A DNA stretch of 47,165 nucleotides from positions 1 through 47,165 of the forward strand of contig NZ_CALDDG010000130.1 of NCBI RefSeq assembly GCF_937936435.1. Direction: 5' to 3'. The notes beneath the pieces were generated by a model. That model saw only the letters and a list, made by a program, of their open reading frames with translations, did no database searches and was not told the DNA's origin. Within the stretch, counting starts at the first letter, position 1, and each line of letters starts with the position of its first letter. Shown here piece after piece: positions 1 through 8,988 of this stretch. The position numbers were made by a program, and so were the translations under genes. This DNA comes from an uncultured Sulfuricurvum sp. Its GTDB lineage: Bacteria > Campylobacterota > Campylobacteria > Campylobacterales > Sulfurimonadaceae.

Positions 1-1553
1 GTCACGAACAAGCGGCAGTCCATGCAGCCGAAGGCTATGCAAAAGCAACCGGAAAAGTCGGCGTAGCGATGATTACGTCAGGTCCCGGATTTACCAACGG
101 TGTGACCGGTTTAGCGGATGCCTATATGGACTCGATTCCCCTCGTCGTTATCAGCGGTCAAGTCCCTATGTCGTTGATCGGTACGGATGCATTTCAAGAG
201 ATCGATGCTGTCGGTATCAGCCGTCCGTGTACAAAACATAATTATCTTGTTACCGATGCGGCTGATTTGCCGCGAATCCTCAAAGAGGCATTTTATATCG
301 CCCGTACGGGGCGTCCGGGGCCGGTTCACGTCGATATTCCAAAAGACGTAACGGCTCAAATCGCAACATTTGACTACACGAAAGATGTTGAATTGGAGAC
401 CTATAAACCGACGATGAAAGGGAATGCCCGTCAGATCAAAAAAGCGATTGAAGCCATCGCATCGTCAAAACGTCCGCTTTTGTATCTGGGCGGCGGTATT
501 ATCAACTCCAATGCGGCAGATTTGGTACGTGAGTTTTCAAAAATGACACAAATTCCTGCTGTTGAGACGTTTATGGCACGCGGAACGCTTAGATATGATG
601 ATCCGTTGTTGATCTCAATGCTCGGGATGCATGGATCGTATGCTGCGAATATGGCTATGTCTGAGACCGATATGGTTATCGCGCTAGGGGCCCGTTTTGA
701 CGATCGCGTTACGGGTAAACTCTCCGAGTTTGCCAAAAATGCGCAAATCATCCATGTAGATATCGATCCGGCGAGTATTTCGAAACTCGTTACGGCTCAT
801 TATCCGATCGTCGGCGATGTTAAAAATGTACTTGAAGCGATGATCCCGTTGGCCAACGAGCAAATCGATCCACAGCGTTATATACCGTGGCACAATACGA
901 TTGCCAACTTTAACAAACTTCATCCGCTTGGATATAAAGAAGAGGGTGATCGCATTAAACCGCAATGGGTAGTCGAACGAATCGGGCAGCTTCTAGGCGA
1001 CGGAGCAAACATCTCCACCGATGTAGGACAACATCAAATGTGGACGGCACAGTTTTATCCGTTTACCCGACCGCGCCAATGGATCAGCTCCGGAGGTCTT
1101 GGGACAATGGGATTTGGATTCCCTGCCGCAATGGGGGTTAAACGAGCCGATATGGAGCGGGTAAGTATCAATATTACCGGAGACGGATCGATTCTGATGA
1201 ATATTCAGGAATTGATGACGGCGGTCGAATATAAACTTCCGGTTATCAACGTCATTCTAAATAACAACTTTTTGGGAATGGTTCGTCAGTGGCAAACGCT
1301 CTTTTACGATAAACGCCATTCATCGACCGATCTGTCGATGCAGCCTGATTTTGTTAAATTGGCAGAGAGTTTCGGCGGAATAGGGTACCGTGTAACGACC
1401 AAAGAAGAGTTTGATGCCGCCTTGAAAGATGCGGTTGAAAAAAATGTCGTTGCCATTATCGATGTTGCCGTCAACCGTTTTGAAAATGTTTTGCCGATGG
1501 TTCCTGCCGGCGGATCGTTGTTTAATATGATGTTAGAGTACAAGGAGAAATAA
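1..1553 (+). CDS. ilvB: Acetolactate synthase large subunit (5' partial)
   Basis: Catalytic subunit of acetohydroxyacid synthase, the ThDP- and FAD-dependent first common step of valine, leucine and isoleucine synthesis. The open frame runs off the left edge. Its first whole codon is at position 3 and it opens with HEQAA, which holds the catalytic glutamate of ThDP enzymes, so only about 50 N-terminal residues are missing. The ThDP/Mg motif begins GDGSILMN and ends near the NN of VILNNN (about bases 1180-1270). The ATG at 69 lies inside the conserved N-terminal domain and is not the start. The stop overlaps the ilvN start as TAATG, so the two subunits are translationally coupled. Confidence 0.96.
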   Translation, partial: HEQAAVHAAEGYAKATGKVGVAMITSGPGFTNGVTGLADAYMDSIPLVVISGQVPMSLIGTDAFQEIDAVGISRPCTKHNYLVTDAADLPRILKEAFYIARTGRPGPVHVDIPKDVTAQIATFDYTKDVELETYKPTMKGNARQIKKAIEAIASSKRPLLYLGGGIINSNAADLVREFSKMTQIPAVETFMARGTLRYDDPLLISMLGMHGSYAANMAMSETDMVIALGARFDDRVTGKLSEFAKNAQIIHVDIDPASISKLVTAHYPIVGDVKNVLEAMIPLANEQIDPQRYIPWHNTIANFNKLHPLGYKEEGDRIKPQWVVERIGQLLGDGANISTDVGQHQMWTAQFYPFTRPRQWISSGGLGTMGFGFPAAMGVKRADMERVSINITGDGSILMNIQELMTAVEYKLPVINVILNNNFLGMVRQWQTLFYDKRHSSTDLSMQPDFVKLAESFGGIGYRVTTKEEFDAALKDAVEKNVVAIIDVAVNRFENVLPMVPAGGSLFNMMLEYKEK

Positions 1554-2023
1554 TGGAAGAAGCACGTCGCGTTATTTCGGTTATTGTAATGAACGAAGCG
1601 AGCGTATTATCACGTATCGCCGGGTTGTTTTCAGGACGGGGGTATAATATCGAGTCGTTGACTGTGGCTCCGATTCCCGATTCCAAATACTCCCGTATTA
1701 CCATCGTTACCTCAGGGTCGGTACGGGTGATAGAGCAAATTACGAAACAGTTGCATAAACTGATTCCGGTTTTAAAAGTATATGAACATGCCGATCTCGT
1801 TGAAAAAGAGATGGCTATGGTTAAAATTCCGATGAGCGAGTCATTAGGAGATATCGAAGCTTTGGCGCACGCGTATAACGGACGTATCGTTAATGTCGGG
1901 AGCGATACATTGATCGCTATGGTAGCCGACGAACCGTTGCGCGTAAGTCATTTCCTCGAAGCGATCAAACGGTTCCACCCTAAAGAGATTGTCCGCAGCG
2001 GCTCCGTTGCGCTTGAGAGATAA
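1553..2023 (+). CDS. ilvN: Acetolactate synthase small (regulatory) subunit
   Basis: Regulatory partner of IlvB that carries valine feedback inhibition and stimulates the large subunit. It has 156 residues, a usual length. An N-terminal ACT domain (about residues 6-80) includes the family signature around NEASVLSRIAGLFSGRGYNI, and a C-terminal ALS-type domain follows. The start codon shares one base with the ilvB stop. lpxD follows after 4 bases, so ilvB-ilvN-lpxD is probably one transcript. Confidence 0.96.
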   Translation: MEEARRVISVIVMNEASVLSRIAGLFSGRGYNIESLTVAPIPDSKYSRITIVTSGSVRVIEQITKQLHKLIPVLKVYEHADLVEKEMAMVKIPMSESLGDIEALAHAYNGRIVNVGSDTLIAMVADEPLRVSHFLEAIKRFHPKEIVRSGSVALER

Positions 2024-2027
2024 CAGG

Positions 2028-2981
2028 ATGAAACTTCAGGAAATCGCTCTGTTACTGGGATGTGATGGTGTCACGGACACCACGGAGATATTCGGTATGA
2101 ATACTCTTAAAGAAGCAGGTGCGGGCGAAATTTCGTTTCTTTCGGATTCGAAATACGAAAAAGATTTATCGCTGACCCGTGCTTCAGCCGTAATTCTCCC
2201 TAAAGCAAAAGGGCATCTTTTACCTAAAGGTGTTATCGCATTAGAAACCGACGAACCCTATTTGACGGTAGCAAAACTTTCAAAATATTTTGCTATACCG
2301 ATTCGAAGCAGTGATGTAGCACCGATTATCGGAACCGGTACTGTTGTCTATCCGACGGCACATATCGAAAACGGTGCTAAAATCGGTGAAAACTGTACGA
2401 TAATGAGCGGTGTTTATATCGGTACCGACTGTATTATAGGAAATGATGTTATTTTATATCCTAATGTTGCCGTCTACCGCAACTGCCGTATCGGTGATGG
2501 CGTGATGATTCATGCCGGCAGTGTCATAGGAAGTGACGGTTTCGGATACGCCCATACAAAGACGGGCGAGCATGTCAAACTCTATCAAAACGGTAATGTG
2601 ATTATTGAGAACGATGTTGAAATCGGTGCGAATACCACAGTCGACTGTGCTGTATTCGGTTCGACGATTATTAAACAAGGCGTTAAAATCGACAATCTTG
2701 TCCAAATCGGTCATAATTGTGTGATCGGTGAATACACCATTATGGTGTCCCAGTCGGGACTCGCAGGGTCGACGGTACTTGGACGCAATGTTGTGATGGG
2801 CGGGCAAAGTGCAACTGCAGGACATCTAAGTATTGCCCCTTTTACGACGCTTGCGGCACGTTCGGGAGTAACAAAAAGCATTGATAAAAAAGGGGTCTAC
2901 AGCGGCTTTCCGCTGATGGAACATAAGTTATGGCTGAAAATGCAGGCAAAATTGGCTAAAATGTTGGATAAAAACGTTTGA
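2028..2981 (+). CDS. lpxD: UDP-3-O-acylglucosamine N-acyltransferase
   Basis: Third enzyme of lipid A synthesis, adding a 3-hydroxyacyl chain to the amine of UDP-3-O-acyl-glucosamine. It has 317 residues. An N-terminal uridine-binding domain (about 1-95) is followed by left-handed beta-helix hexapeptide repeats (about 100-270, for example IGENCTIMSGVYIG). The catalytic histidine is expected in the VQIGHNCVIG repeat. The frame is open further upstream to 1989, but the ATG at 2028, just after the ilvN stop, gives the family N-terminus (MKLQEIALLL). Confidence 0.95.
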   Translation: MKLQEIALLLGCDGVTDTTEIFGMNTLKEAGAGEISFLSDSKYEKDLSLTRASAVILPKAKGHLLPKGVIALETDEPYLTVAKLSKYFAIPIRSSDVAPIIGTGTVVYPTAHIENGAKIGENCTIMSGVYIGTDCIIGNDVILYPNVAVYRNCRIGDGVMIHAGSVIGSDGFGYAHTKTGEHVKLYQNGNVIIENDVEIGANTTVDCAVFGSTIIKQGVKIDNLVQIGHNCVIGEYTIMVSQSGLAGSTVLGRNVVMGGQSATAGHLSIAPFTTLAARSGVTKSIDKKGVYSGFPLMEHKLWLKMQAKLAKMLDKNV

Positions 2982-2995
2982 TGCAAGGAGAAGGG

Positions 2996-3541
2996 ATGCG
3001 AAAAACGGCAGCGGGACTGATATTCTTGACTACACTTGTGAGTGCGGATGACCTCCCGACCGATATTCGTATGCCTGACATTGTTCTGGATGCAATCAAA
3101 CATTGCGAATGCCTGAAAGAAAACGGCGAATGCAATCCGAATGTAATTCGGATTAATGCCGTCGAAGAAGCGCAGCGCGCCGCTGCCGCAGGTTTTGCGG
3201 TAGAAGGACATCTTATCCGGTGCGGGTCTAGTCAAGAGTGCAGCGTACAGGCGCAGGCTCTCATAGAGGGTGGAATCGTCAACCTCGATCTCGGACCGTA
3301 TCAAATCAATTACAAATATCATCCGAACCCGATGCTGCATGAATACTTTGAAGAGAGTACAGCCCGCGAACAGGCCAATGCAATTTTGACGAAGCTTGTG
3401 AAAAGTTTCGGCTATTCATGGGAAACCTTGGGACGATATCACCACTTTAGTGCAGTAGATAGAACACGAAACGAGCGTTACTACCGTAAAATGTATGCAT
3501 TTATTTACGGTGATAACGCAAAAGCACAAGGTTCGGAGTAA
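2996..3541 (+). CDS. Exported, cysteine-rich lysozyme-like protein (putative transglycosylase fold)
   Basis: 181 residues. The frame also opens at TTG 2978 and ATG 2981, overlapping lpxD, but ATG 2996 follows a strong AAGGAG (2985-2990) and gives a clean signal peptide ending near LVSADD, so I choose 2996. The body resembles the lysozyme/SLT superfamily: an ESGGNP-like stretch (ENGECNPNVIRIN) and a GLMQIN-like stretch (LGPYQINYKYHP), then a helical tail. Five cysteines (CEC, EC, RC, EC) suggest disulfides in the periplasm. Probable role is peptidoglycan cleavage. The catalytic glutamate is not certain because the canonical ESxxNP spacing is altered. It sits directly behind lpxD, suggesting co-expression with envelope synthesis. 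Confidence 0.6.
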   Translation: MRKTAAGLIFLTTLVSADDLPTDIRMPDIVLDAIKHCECLKENGECNPNVIRINAVEEAQRAAAAGFAVEGHLIRCGSSQECSVQAQALIEGGIVNLDLGPYQINYKYHPNPMLHEYFEESTAREQANAILTKLVKSFGYSWETLGRYHHFSAVDRTRNERYYRKMYAFIYGDNAKAQGSE

Positions 3542-3614
3542 TTCTATTTTTTTTAAGATTGCTTTAGCCAAAATCGGTTAAACTCTTTCCTATACTGTAC
3601 ACATAGGAGAAATT

Positions 3615-3839
3615 ATGAGTTCTGCCGTAACCATTATCAAAGAGATTCCGCTAGACGGAACGAAAAAAGGTGTGATCTCTATTAGTAAGGTAGATGAGCC
3701 GTATGGGGCAGGAAGTGACAGTGTCGCAAGTATCGGAATCTCATTATCGGGTGATGTCAAAAATCCGGAATGGAAAGTTCATTTGCCTATGGGAAATATC
3801 GATGCGGTCGTTGAAGCCCTCCAAAGTTTGAAGGTATAA
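3615..3839 (+). CDS. Small conserved protein of unknown function
   Basis: 74 residues, mainly beta-strand then a C-terminal amphipathic helix (MGNIDAVVEALQSLKV), no cysteine, no membrane segment or signal peptide. A clear ribosome site (AGGAG, 3605-3609) precedes the ATG and a -10-like TATACT lies at 3591-3596, so it may have its own promoter. The shape (curved sheet plus one helix) faintly recalls PC4-like nucleic-acid-binding proteins, but I do not recognise it and assign no function. A strong hairpin follows the gene. Confidence 0.65.
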   Translation: MSSAVTIIKEIPLDGTKKGVISISKVDEPYGAGSDSVASIGISLSGDVKNPEWKVHLPMGNIDAVVEALQSLKV

Positions 3840-3870
3840 TCACCGAATTGCTTTAGAAAAAAACTGTCGC

Positions 3871-3892
3871 GCTTTCGGTTTATACCGAAAGC
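3871..3892. terminator. Bidirectional terminator hairpin
   Basis: Perfect 9-bp inverted repeat (GCTTTCGGT / ACCGAAAGC) with a 4-base loop between the convergent small gene (ends 3839) and the aminotransferase (ends 3901). On the - strand it is followed after 7 nt by a run of seven T (A-run at 3857-3863 on +), so it mainly serves the aminotransferase transcript. Confidence 0.7.
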
Positions 3893-3900
3893 ATCAATAA

Positions 3901-5067
3901 TTACTTTTTAGTTGCAACGAAAGTTGCAATCCGCTTAATCCCTTCACGGATACTGTCGATGTCGGTTGCGAAGCTGAATCGGAAGTATCCCTCAGAGCCG
4001 AATCCAACCCCCGGAACTACCGCAATACCTTGATCCTCAAGAAGCTCTTTACAAAACTGCATTGAGTCATTGCTTACTTGTTTAATATTGACGAAGAGAT
4101 AAAAAGCGCCGGCAGGTGATAAAACGGATAAGCCGTCGATTTCGTTGAAAAGTTTTACCGCTTCGTCACGTCGTGCTTTAAAAGCGACGCGCATTGCTTC
4201 GATATCGGCATCCGCAGCACCGTTGAGACCTACGATAGCTGCTTTTTGAGTAATACTGTTGATATTGGATGTGCTTTGGCTTTGAAGTTTTTTGGTTGCT
4301 TGGATGATTTCGGTGTTAGCTGCTGCCATATATCCGAAGCGCCATCCGGTCATTGCTACCGATTTTGAAAGACCGTTAATGGTAATGGTACGTTTGTACA
4401 TATCGTCACTGACGGCTGCTGCAGAGGTGAATTCACCGTCATAAATCAGTTTCTCGTACATCTCGTCACTGGCAACGATAACATTCGTCCCTTCTAAAAC
4501 TTTTCCGAGAGCCGTAAGCTCCTCGCGGGAATATACCGCACCGGTCGGATTTGAAGGAGAGGTAAGAATCAACATTTTTGTTTTCGGCGTTAGCGCGTTT
4601 TTCAGTTGTTCCGGTGTGATTTTAAAGCCGCTTGCATCATCGGTCATAATTTCGACAACTTTCCCGCCGCAGTACATCACAAGCTCGGGATAAGTGACCC
4701 AGTAGGGAGCCGGGATAATCACTTCGTCCCCGTTTTGGATCGTACAGGCAAAAAGGTTGTAAAGAGAGTGTTTCGCACCGTTGTTGGTGATGATCTGGTT
4801 GGGTTTGTAGTCGAGATTGTTATCCCGTTTGAGTTTAAGGGCGATTGCCGCTTTTAAATCGGGGATCCCGTCTACTGCGGTGTATTTGGTAAAGCCTTCA
4901 TTAATAGCTTTAATAGCGGCATCTTTGATCACTTGCGGAGTGTCGAAATCAGGTTCGCCGGCGGAGAAACTGAGGATGTTTTTTCCCTGTGCTTTGAGTT
5001 CTTGCGCTAGCGTACTGATAGCAATGGTAATCGATTCGGAGAGTGTATTGACGCGATCGGTTAGCAT
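3901..5067 (-). CDS. aspC: PLP-dependent aspartate-type aminotransferase
   Basis: Fold-type I aminotransferase of subgroup I-gamma (aspartate/prephenate type), transferring the amino group between aspartate and 2-oxoglutarate. 388 residues, full length. Visible marks are the substrate-pocket region GEPDFDTP near residue 37, the cofactor stretch SPSNPTGAVY, and the Schiff-base lysine in SKSVAMTGWRFGY (about residue 234). C-terminal RFSFAT carries the carboxylate-binding arginine. Only a weak AGGGG site precedes the ATG. It is a single gene divergent from the TonB receptor gene. The exact substrate (aspartate versus aromatic or prephenate) cannot be read from sequence alone. Confidence 0.9.
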   Translation of the reverse strand: MLTDRVNTLSESITIAISTLAQELKAQGKNILSFSAGEPDFDTPQVIKDAAIKAINEGFTKYTAVDGIPDLKAAIALKLKRDNNLDYKPNQIITNNGAKHSLYNLFACTIQNGDEVIIPAPYWVTYPELVMYCGGKVVEIMTDDASGFKITPEQLKNALTPKTKMLILTSPSNPTGAVYSREELTALGKVLEGTNVIVASDEMYEKLIYDGEFTSAAAVSDDMYKRTITINGLSKSVAMTGWRFGYMAAANTEIIQATKKLQSQSTSNINSITQKAAIVGLNGAADADIEAMRVAFKARRDEAVKLFNEIDGLSVLSPAGAFYLFVNIKQVSNDSMQFCKELLEDQGIAVVPGVGFGSEGYFRFSFATDIDSIREGIKRIATFVATKK

Positions 5068-5183
5068 AAAAAGCCCCTGTAAAAAATTTCGGAATTATAA
5101 CATGGATCGAATAAAAGTTTAATTTGTATACCACACTGGAAAATAAGATCATAATAATGAGTAAAATCTAACCATGAATGCGC

Positions 5184-5189
5184 TACAAT
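5184..5189 (+). promoter_or_regulatory. -10-like element for the TonB receptor operon
   Basis: TACAAT hexamer 53 bases before the GTG start at 5242. No good -35 was seen, which is common in Campylobacterota. It overlaps the ATG at 5188, which argues against that ATG as the start of translation. Confidence 0.4.
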
Positions 5190-5241
5190 GCGACTCAAAT
5201 TTGCCGATATCGTAAAATTTATATACAAGGAGGGAGTGAAC

Positions 5242-7200
5242 GTGGCTCGTAATCGTATCAAACGCCGTTCTCTCTCTCTCTCTTTATTGTGCTGTTCGTT
5301 TCTTTTTTCATCGGTTCTTATCGCGGATGAGCCGATATCAGTCGATGCTACGTCTATCGACTTCGAAGAGCTTCTGCAAACGGAATATATCCCTGCCAGC
5401 CACATCGCCAATCAAATCAGCAACGCGGCTTCCGCCGTATCGATCGTTACTGCACAGGACATCAAAGACTACGGCTATCGAACGCTCGGAGAGATACTGG
5501 GAAGTATGCGTGGATTACATACGTTCGAAGACTACAGTTATACCTACCTGGCCGGTCGAGGGTATAGCAGTCCGGGACAATATGCGGGCCGAATTATTGT
5601 TCTAATCGACGGATACCGTGCCGATGACAGTATGTTCGGACAAGCATATATCGGCAATGACGGTATTTTAGACATCTCCTTGATTGAACGGGTGGAGTAT
5701 ATCCCCGGCGGAAGCTCTGCCGGATACAGCAACGGTGCGCTACTCGGAGTCATCAATATCATCACGAAAAAAGGTTCCGATCTCGATGCGGTTCAAGTCG
5801 CTTACGGATATGGAAGCCATGACACCCACAGCCGTAGAGTTTCATTCGGTAAAAAACTCGATAACGGAGCCGATATCCTCCTTTCGGCATCGGATTACAA
5901 TAGCGACGGGCGCAATTTCACCTACGATGACGGCGGCGTTGCGACTATGCAACGCGGACAGCACGGCGAGTCGAATAAACGGCTCTTTTTTAAAGGCACA
6001 TACGATCATGTGACCTTGACAAGCGGATGGGCAAAACGAAAAATCGGTATGCCGACGTATGCTTATGGGGAAGTATGGGAAAAAGATCCGGTACTTAATA
6101 CGGATGAAAACGGCTTTGTCCGTTTGGTCGTTGATTCGGATTTAGCACAAAATCTTAAACTTTCGGCGTCTGTTTGGTATGGAATGTACCGCTTTGGCTT
6201 CGATGATTCCGCATCAATGGCCTTTATGGATTCTAAAATGGAACTCAAAAGTACCGCTCGATGGTATGGAGCCGATGCAAAATTTGTCGGGACGTGGTTC
6301 GATAATCACGTTATTTCATTCGGAGCGGAGTATCGTCACGATTATCAATGGGATTATTCACACATATTTAGCGATGTGACGACCGGTGATGTATGGTATG
6401 CAGGAAACCATCACTATCCTACCCGAAAAACGTATAGCCTTTACGGTTATGATGAGTTTACGATCACCCCTGAATGGAGATTTAATTACGGTATGCGTTT
6501 AGAGACCAGCGATAACGATTATGGTGCCCTCAGTCCGCAGGCGGCGTTGATTTGGAAACCGAGAGAAACGACACAGCTAAAATTATCGACTGGAATCAGC
6601 ACCCGGCAGGCTACGGCATCGGAGGCACAGACGACGACTCCCGAACAGGTACAAACGACGGAACTAGTAGTCGAAGAAAAATTCGGACATGAAAGTAAAG
6701 GGTTGATCTCTTTGTATCGGTATCACTTCGGCGACCGAATATCGCGAACGCCGGAGTCGGATATTATCGCCAGAGGGATCGAAGCCGAGTTCGAAAAGCA
6801 CTGGGACTCCGGTGTACGGATGCGGACGAGTTATACCTATCAAAAGGCTTACGAGAAAAAAGACTCTCTGCCGCTTGTCAACACTCCGAAACATATTGCT
6901 AAGTTTAATTTATCAACCCCGATCATGGACGAGCGGCTCCGTGGCGGAGTCGAAGTACACTATTTGGGCAGCCGCCCACTCGATACGGATACAAGAGAGG
7001 AATGCGCTCCGTCGTACACGCTGACAAATGTGACGTTGCTATCGCATGAATGGATTCCGAACAGCGATCTGACGTTTAAAATTCGCAATGTTTTCAATGA
7101 ACATTACGGTGATGTCGTCAATCTCCAAAGTAACGATGATCTGCTATATCCTCAAGACGGGCGAACCTTCTGGATTGAATGGGAGTATAACTTCCGATGA
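5242..7200 (+). CDS. TonB-dependent outer-membrane receptor linked to c-di-GMP module
   Basis: 652-residue beta-barrel receptor. Start chosen at GTG 5242 because AAGGAGG (5228-5234) lies 7 bases before it and the protein then begins with a basic stretch and signal peptide ending near LIADEP. The open frame to 5188 would place the promoter inside the gene. The plug domain covers about residues 45-175 (SAVSIVTAQDIKDYGYRTL, DGYRADDSMFGQ, RVEYIPGG, GVINIITKKG), followed by a barrel ending in aromatic WEYNFR. This subfamily, with the FEELL..EYIPAS N-terminus, commonly sits with YfiR and GGDEF genes. It overlaps the next gene by ATGA. The ligand is not readable, and transport or signalling are both possible. 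Confidence 0.9.
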   Translation: MARNRIKRRSLSLSLLCCSFLFSSVLIADEPISVDATSIDFEELLQTEYIPASHIANQISNAASAVSIVTAQDIKDYGYRTLGEILGSMRGLHTFEDYSYTYLAGRGYSSPGQYAGRIIVLIDGYRADDSMFGQAYIGNDGILDISLIERVEYIPGGSSAGYSNGALLGVINIITKKGSDLDAVQVAYGYGSHDTHSRRVSFGKKLDNGADILLSASDYNSDGRNFTYDDGGVATMQRGQHGESNKRLFFKGTYDHVTLTSGWAKRKIGMPTYAYGEVWEKDPVLNTDENGFVRLVVDSDLAQNLKLSASVWYGMYRFGFDDSASMAFMDSKMELKSTARWYGADAKFVGTWFDNHVISFGAEYRHDYQWDYSHIFSDVTTGDVWYAGNHHYPTRKTYSLYGYDEFTITPEWRFNYGMRLETSDNDYGALSPQAALIWKPRETTQLKLSTGISTRQATASEAQTTTPEQVQTTELVVEEKFGHESKGLISLYRYHFGDRISRTPESDIIARGIEAEFEKHWDSGVRMRTSYTYQKAYEKKDSLPLVNTPKHIAKFNLSTPIMDERLRGGVEVHYLGSRPLDTDTREECAPSYTLTNVTLLSHEWIPNSDLTFKIRNVFNEHYGDVVNLQSNDDLLYPQDGRTFWIEWEYNFR

Positions 7201-7703
7201 AATTCTTGAAGAGCTTATTAATCCTGAGTGTTGTATGCTGGCAGATGCTAAGAGCCGACGCATTACCTGAAAATACCCTCAAAGCGGCATACCTGTATAA
7301 CTTTGCCCTTTTGACCGATTGGCCTAAAGGAGATAAAAGTGAAAATTTTAATCTCTGCTTTTTCCGAGAAAATTTGGGTACGGCGTCGGATGTGCTTCAA
7401 AACAAAACGCTGCATAATCAAAAGCTGAAAGTTTTGACCGTGACGAATGCCCAAGAAGCCAAAGAGTGCAAAATGCTCTTTATTCCCGAATCCGAAGAAC
7501 AGCGGGGGGAAAAAGTGATTCAAAAACTTGCGGGGACTCCGGTATTGGTTATTACGGAAAATATGTCATTTGCCGATACTCATATTATGATTGTACGTGA
7601 TAATCGCAAATTGGCATTCGATGTCAATTTGCAAACGTTTAAAAATACAGATTTGGATGTCAGTTCCCGATTATTGAAGCTGGCGCGAAAAGTTGAACCG
7701 TGA
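7197..7703 (+). CDS. YfiR-family periplasmic regulator (DUF4154)
   Basis: 168 residues with a Sec signal peptide (cleavage near MLRADA). The family signature KAAYLYNFALLTDWP is followed by the DUF4154 pattern through to SSRLLKLARK at the C-terminus. In Pseudomonas, YfiR is a periplasmic protein that represses the inner-membrane cyclase YfiN by binding its periplasmic domain. The same partnership is expected with the next gene, whose start overlaps this stop (GTGA). Placement after a TonB receptor suggests that receptor occupancy or envelope state is relayed through this protein. No YfiB (OmpA-type) gene is present. Confidence 0.88.
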   Translation: MKFLKSLLILSVVCWQMLRADALPENTLKAAYLYNFALLTDWPKGDKSENFNLCFFRENLGTASDVLQNKTLHNQKLKVLTVTNAQEAKECKMLFIPESEEQRGEKVIQKLAGTPVLVITENMSFADTHIMIVRDNRKLAFDVNLQTFKNTDLDVSSRLLKLARKVEP

Positions 7704-8950
7704 TCCCTTTTAAGCAGAGGCTGAATTATTGGCCGATCCAAAAAAAATTGTTTTATTCGAATATGATTGCGATTGCGGCAGCGTTTATCCCTGTCGTCAT
7801 TGTATTAATGGTGTATGAATATTATGCTTTACGCAGTGCCGTTTTGGATGAAATACGGGTGCAGGCGGATATCGTGGGAGAAAGCTCGGCTGCGGCGATG
7901 GCGTTTGGGGATGAAGGTTCGGCTCTCGAAACACTTTCGGCATTGCACGGCGCACAAGACTTGATCGAAGCACATCTGGTGTTAAAAAACGGGACGGTTT
8001 TGAAAAGTTATTATGTCGACAGACGTGACCGCAAAAAAAAGATTGAGCATTTTAATGTTTCGAAAGTACATCAAGAACATTTGACAATAAATGATATTAC
8101 GATTGAAAAACCGATCTTTTTGCGTTCGGAATTTGTCGGCTCCTTGATTTTAAAAAGTAGTCTGAACTCTTTTTACGACCGTATGGGATGGTTTGCTCTG
8201 ATTGTACTGATGACGGCATCGGCAGGATACTTTCTGGCACGATTGGTAGCGATTCGCATCAGCCGAACTATCACCGATCCTCTTTTGGATTTGATCGCCG
8301 CGACACAGAAAGTGACGGACGAGAAAGATTATTCCACTCCGGTGAAGGTGGACTCTCATGATGAAGTCGGGAATCTTTCCCGTGCGTTCGGAGAGATGAT
8401 GTCACAGATTCGCAAACGTGATCTGACAATGCAGCAGTTGGCCTATTATGACCGTGTAACCGGAATTGCCAACCGTCATTATTTTGAAGAACGGATTGAA
8501 CAAAGTGTCGGAAATGCTTTACGATACGGGACTACATGCTATCTTATGATTATCGATTTGGATGATTTTAAAGGGGTAAATGATCAATTGGGACACCATG
8601 TCGGCGATCTTTTACTCCGTCATATAAGTGAATGCATTACATCAACAATGAGACAAAACGACAGCCTTTTCCGTATCGGAGGAGATGAATTTGCCGTTCT
8701 CATCGAAAGCACTTCGGATTGTGAATCGGTCGATAGAATCGCACAGAAAATCATTCAATCGATGTCAACTCCGCTTTTGATCGAGGCTCATGAGGTGAAA
8801 GTAGGGGCCAGTATAGGGATTAGCTGTTTTCCTCAGCATGCTCATGACGTGCGTACTTTGATGAGTACGGCCGATAGTGCGATGTATGCCGCAAAACGAG
8901 ACGGAAAAAATACAATCAGGATGTATGGAGATTCGCAGACGCTTCTTTGA
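7700..8950 (+). CDS. Membrane diguanylate cyclase, YfiN-like (CHASE8-like, HAMP, GGDEF)
   Basis: Makes c-di-GMP from two GTP. 416 residues: TM1 about 18-40, periplasmic sensor about 44-160, TM2 about 163-185, HAMP about 186-240, GGDEF domain about 245-415. The active-site GGDEF (327-331) is intact, and an inhibitory I-site RQND (318-321) lies exactly five residues before it, so product feedback is expected. The small periplasmic sensor between two TM helices matches YfiN/TpbB, the target of YfiR. GTG start overlaps the YfiR stop. Last gene of the + strand module. Confidence 0.92.
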   Translation: MIPFKQRLNYWPIQKKLFYSNMIAIAAAFIPVVIVLMVYEYYALRSAVLDEIRVQADIVGESSAAAMAFGDEGSALETLSALHGAQDLIEAHLVLKNGTVLKSYYVDRRDRKKKIEHFNVSKVHQEHLTINDITIEKPIFLRSEFVGSLILKSSLNSFYDRMGWFALIVLMTASAGYFLARLVAIRISRTITDPLLDLIAATQKVTDEKDYSTPVKVDSHDEVGNLSRAFGEMMSQIRKRDLTMQQLAYYDRVTGIANRHYFEERIEQSVGNALRYGTTCYLMIIDLDDFKGVNDQLGHHVGDLLLRHISECITSTMRQNDSLFRIGGDEFAVLIESTSDCESVDRIAQKIIQSMSTPLLIEAHEVKVGASIGISCFPQHAHDVRTLMSTADSAMYAAKRDGKNTIRMYGDSQTLL

Positions 8951-8953
8951 TCG

Positions 8954-8988
8954 AACCGCAATCGCTTAACGGGTCAGGAATTGCGGTT
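8954..8988. terminator. Inverted repeat between convergent c-di-GMP genes
   Basis: Perfect 9-bp repeat AACCGCAAT (8954-8962) and ATTGCGGTT (8980-8988) with a 17-base loop, just after the cyclase stop and overlapping the last codons of the facing gene. There is no clear T-run, so terminator function is only likely from position. Confidence 0.4.

Noticed and set aside
5130..5170. Fur box upstream of the first TonB receptor
   Set aside because: The AT-rich stretch around ATAATAATGAG matches the Fur consensus only weakly and has no clear inverted repeat.
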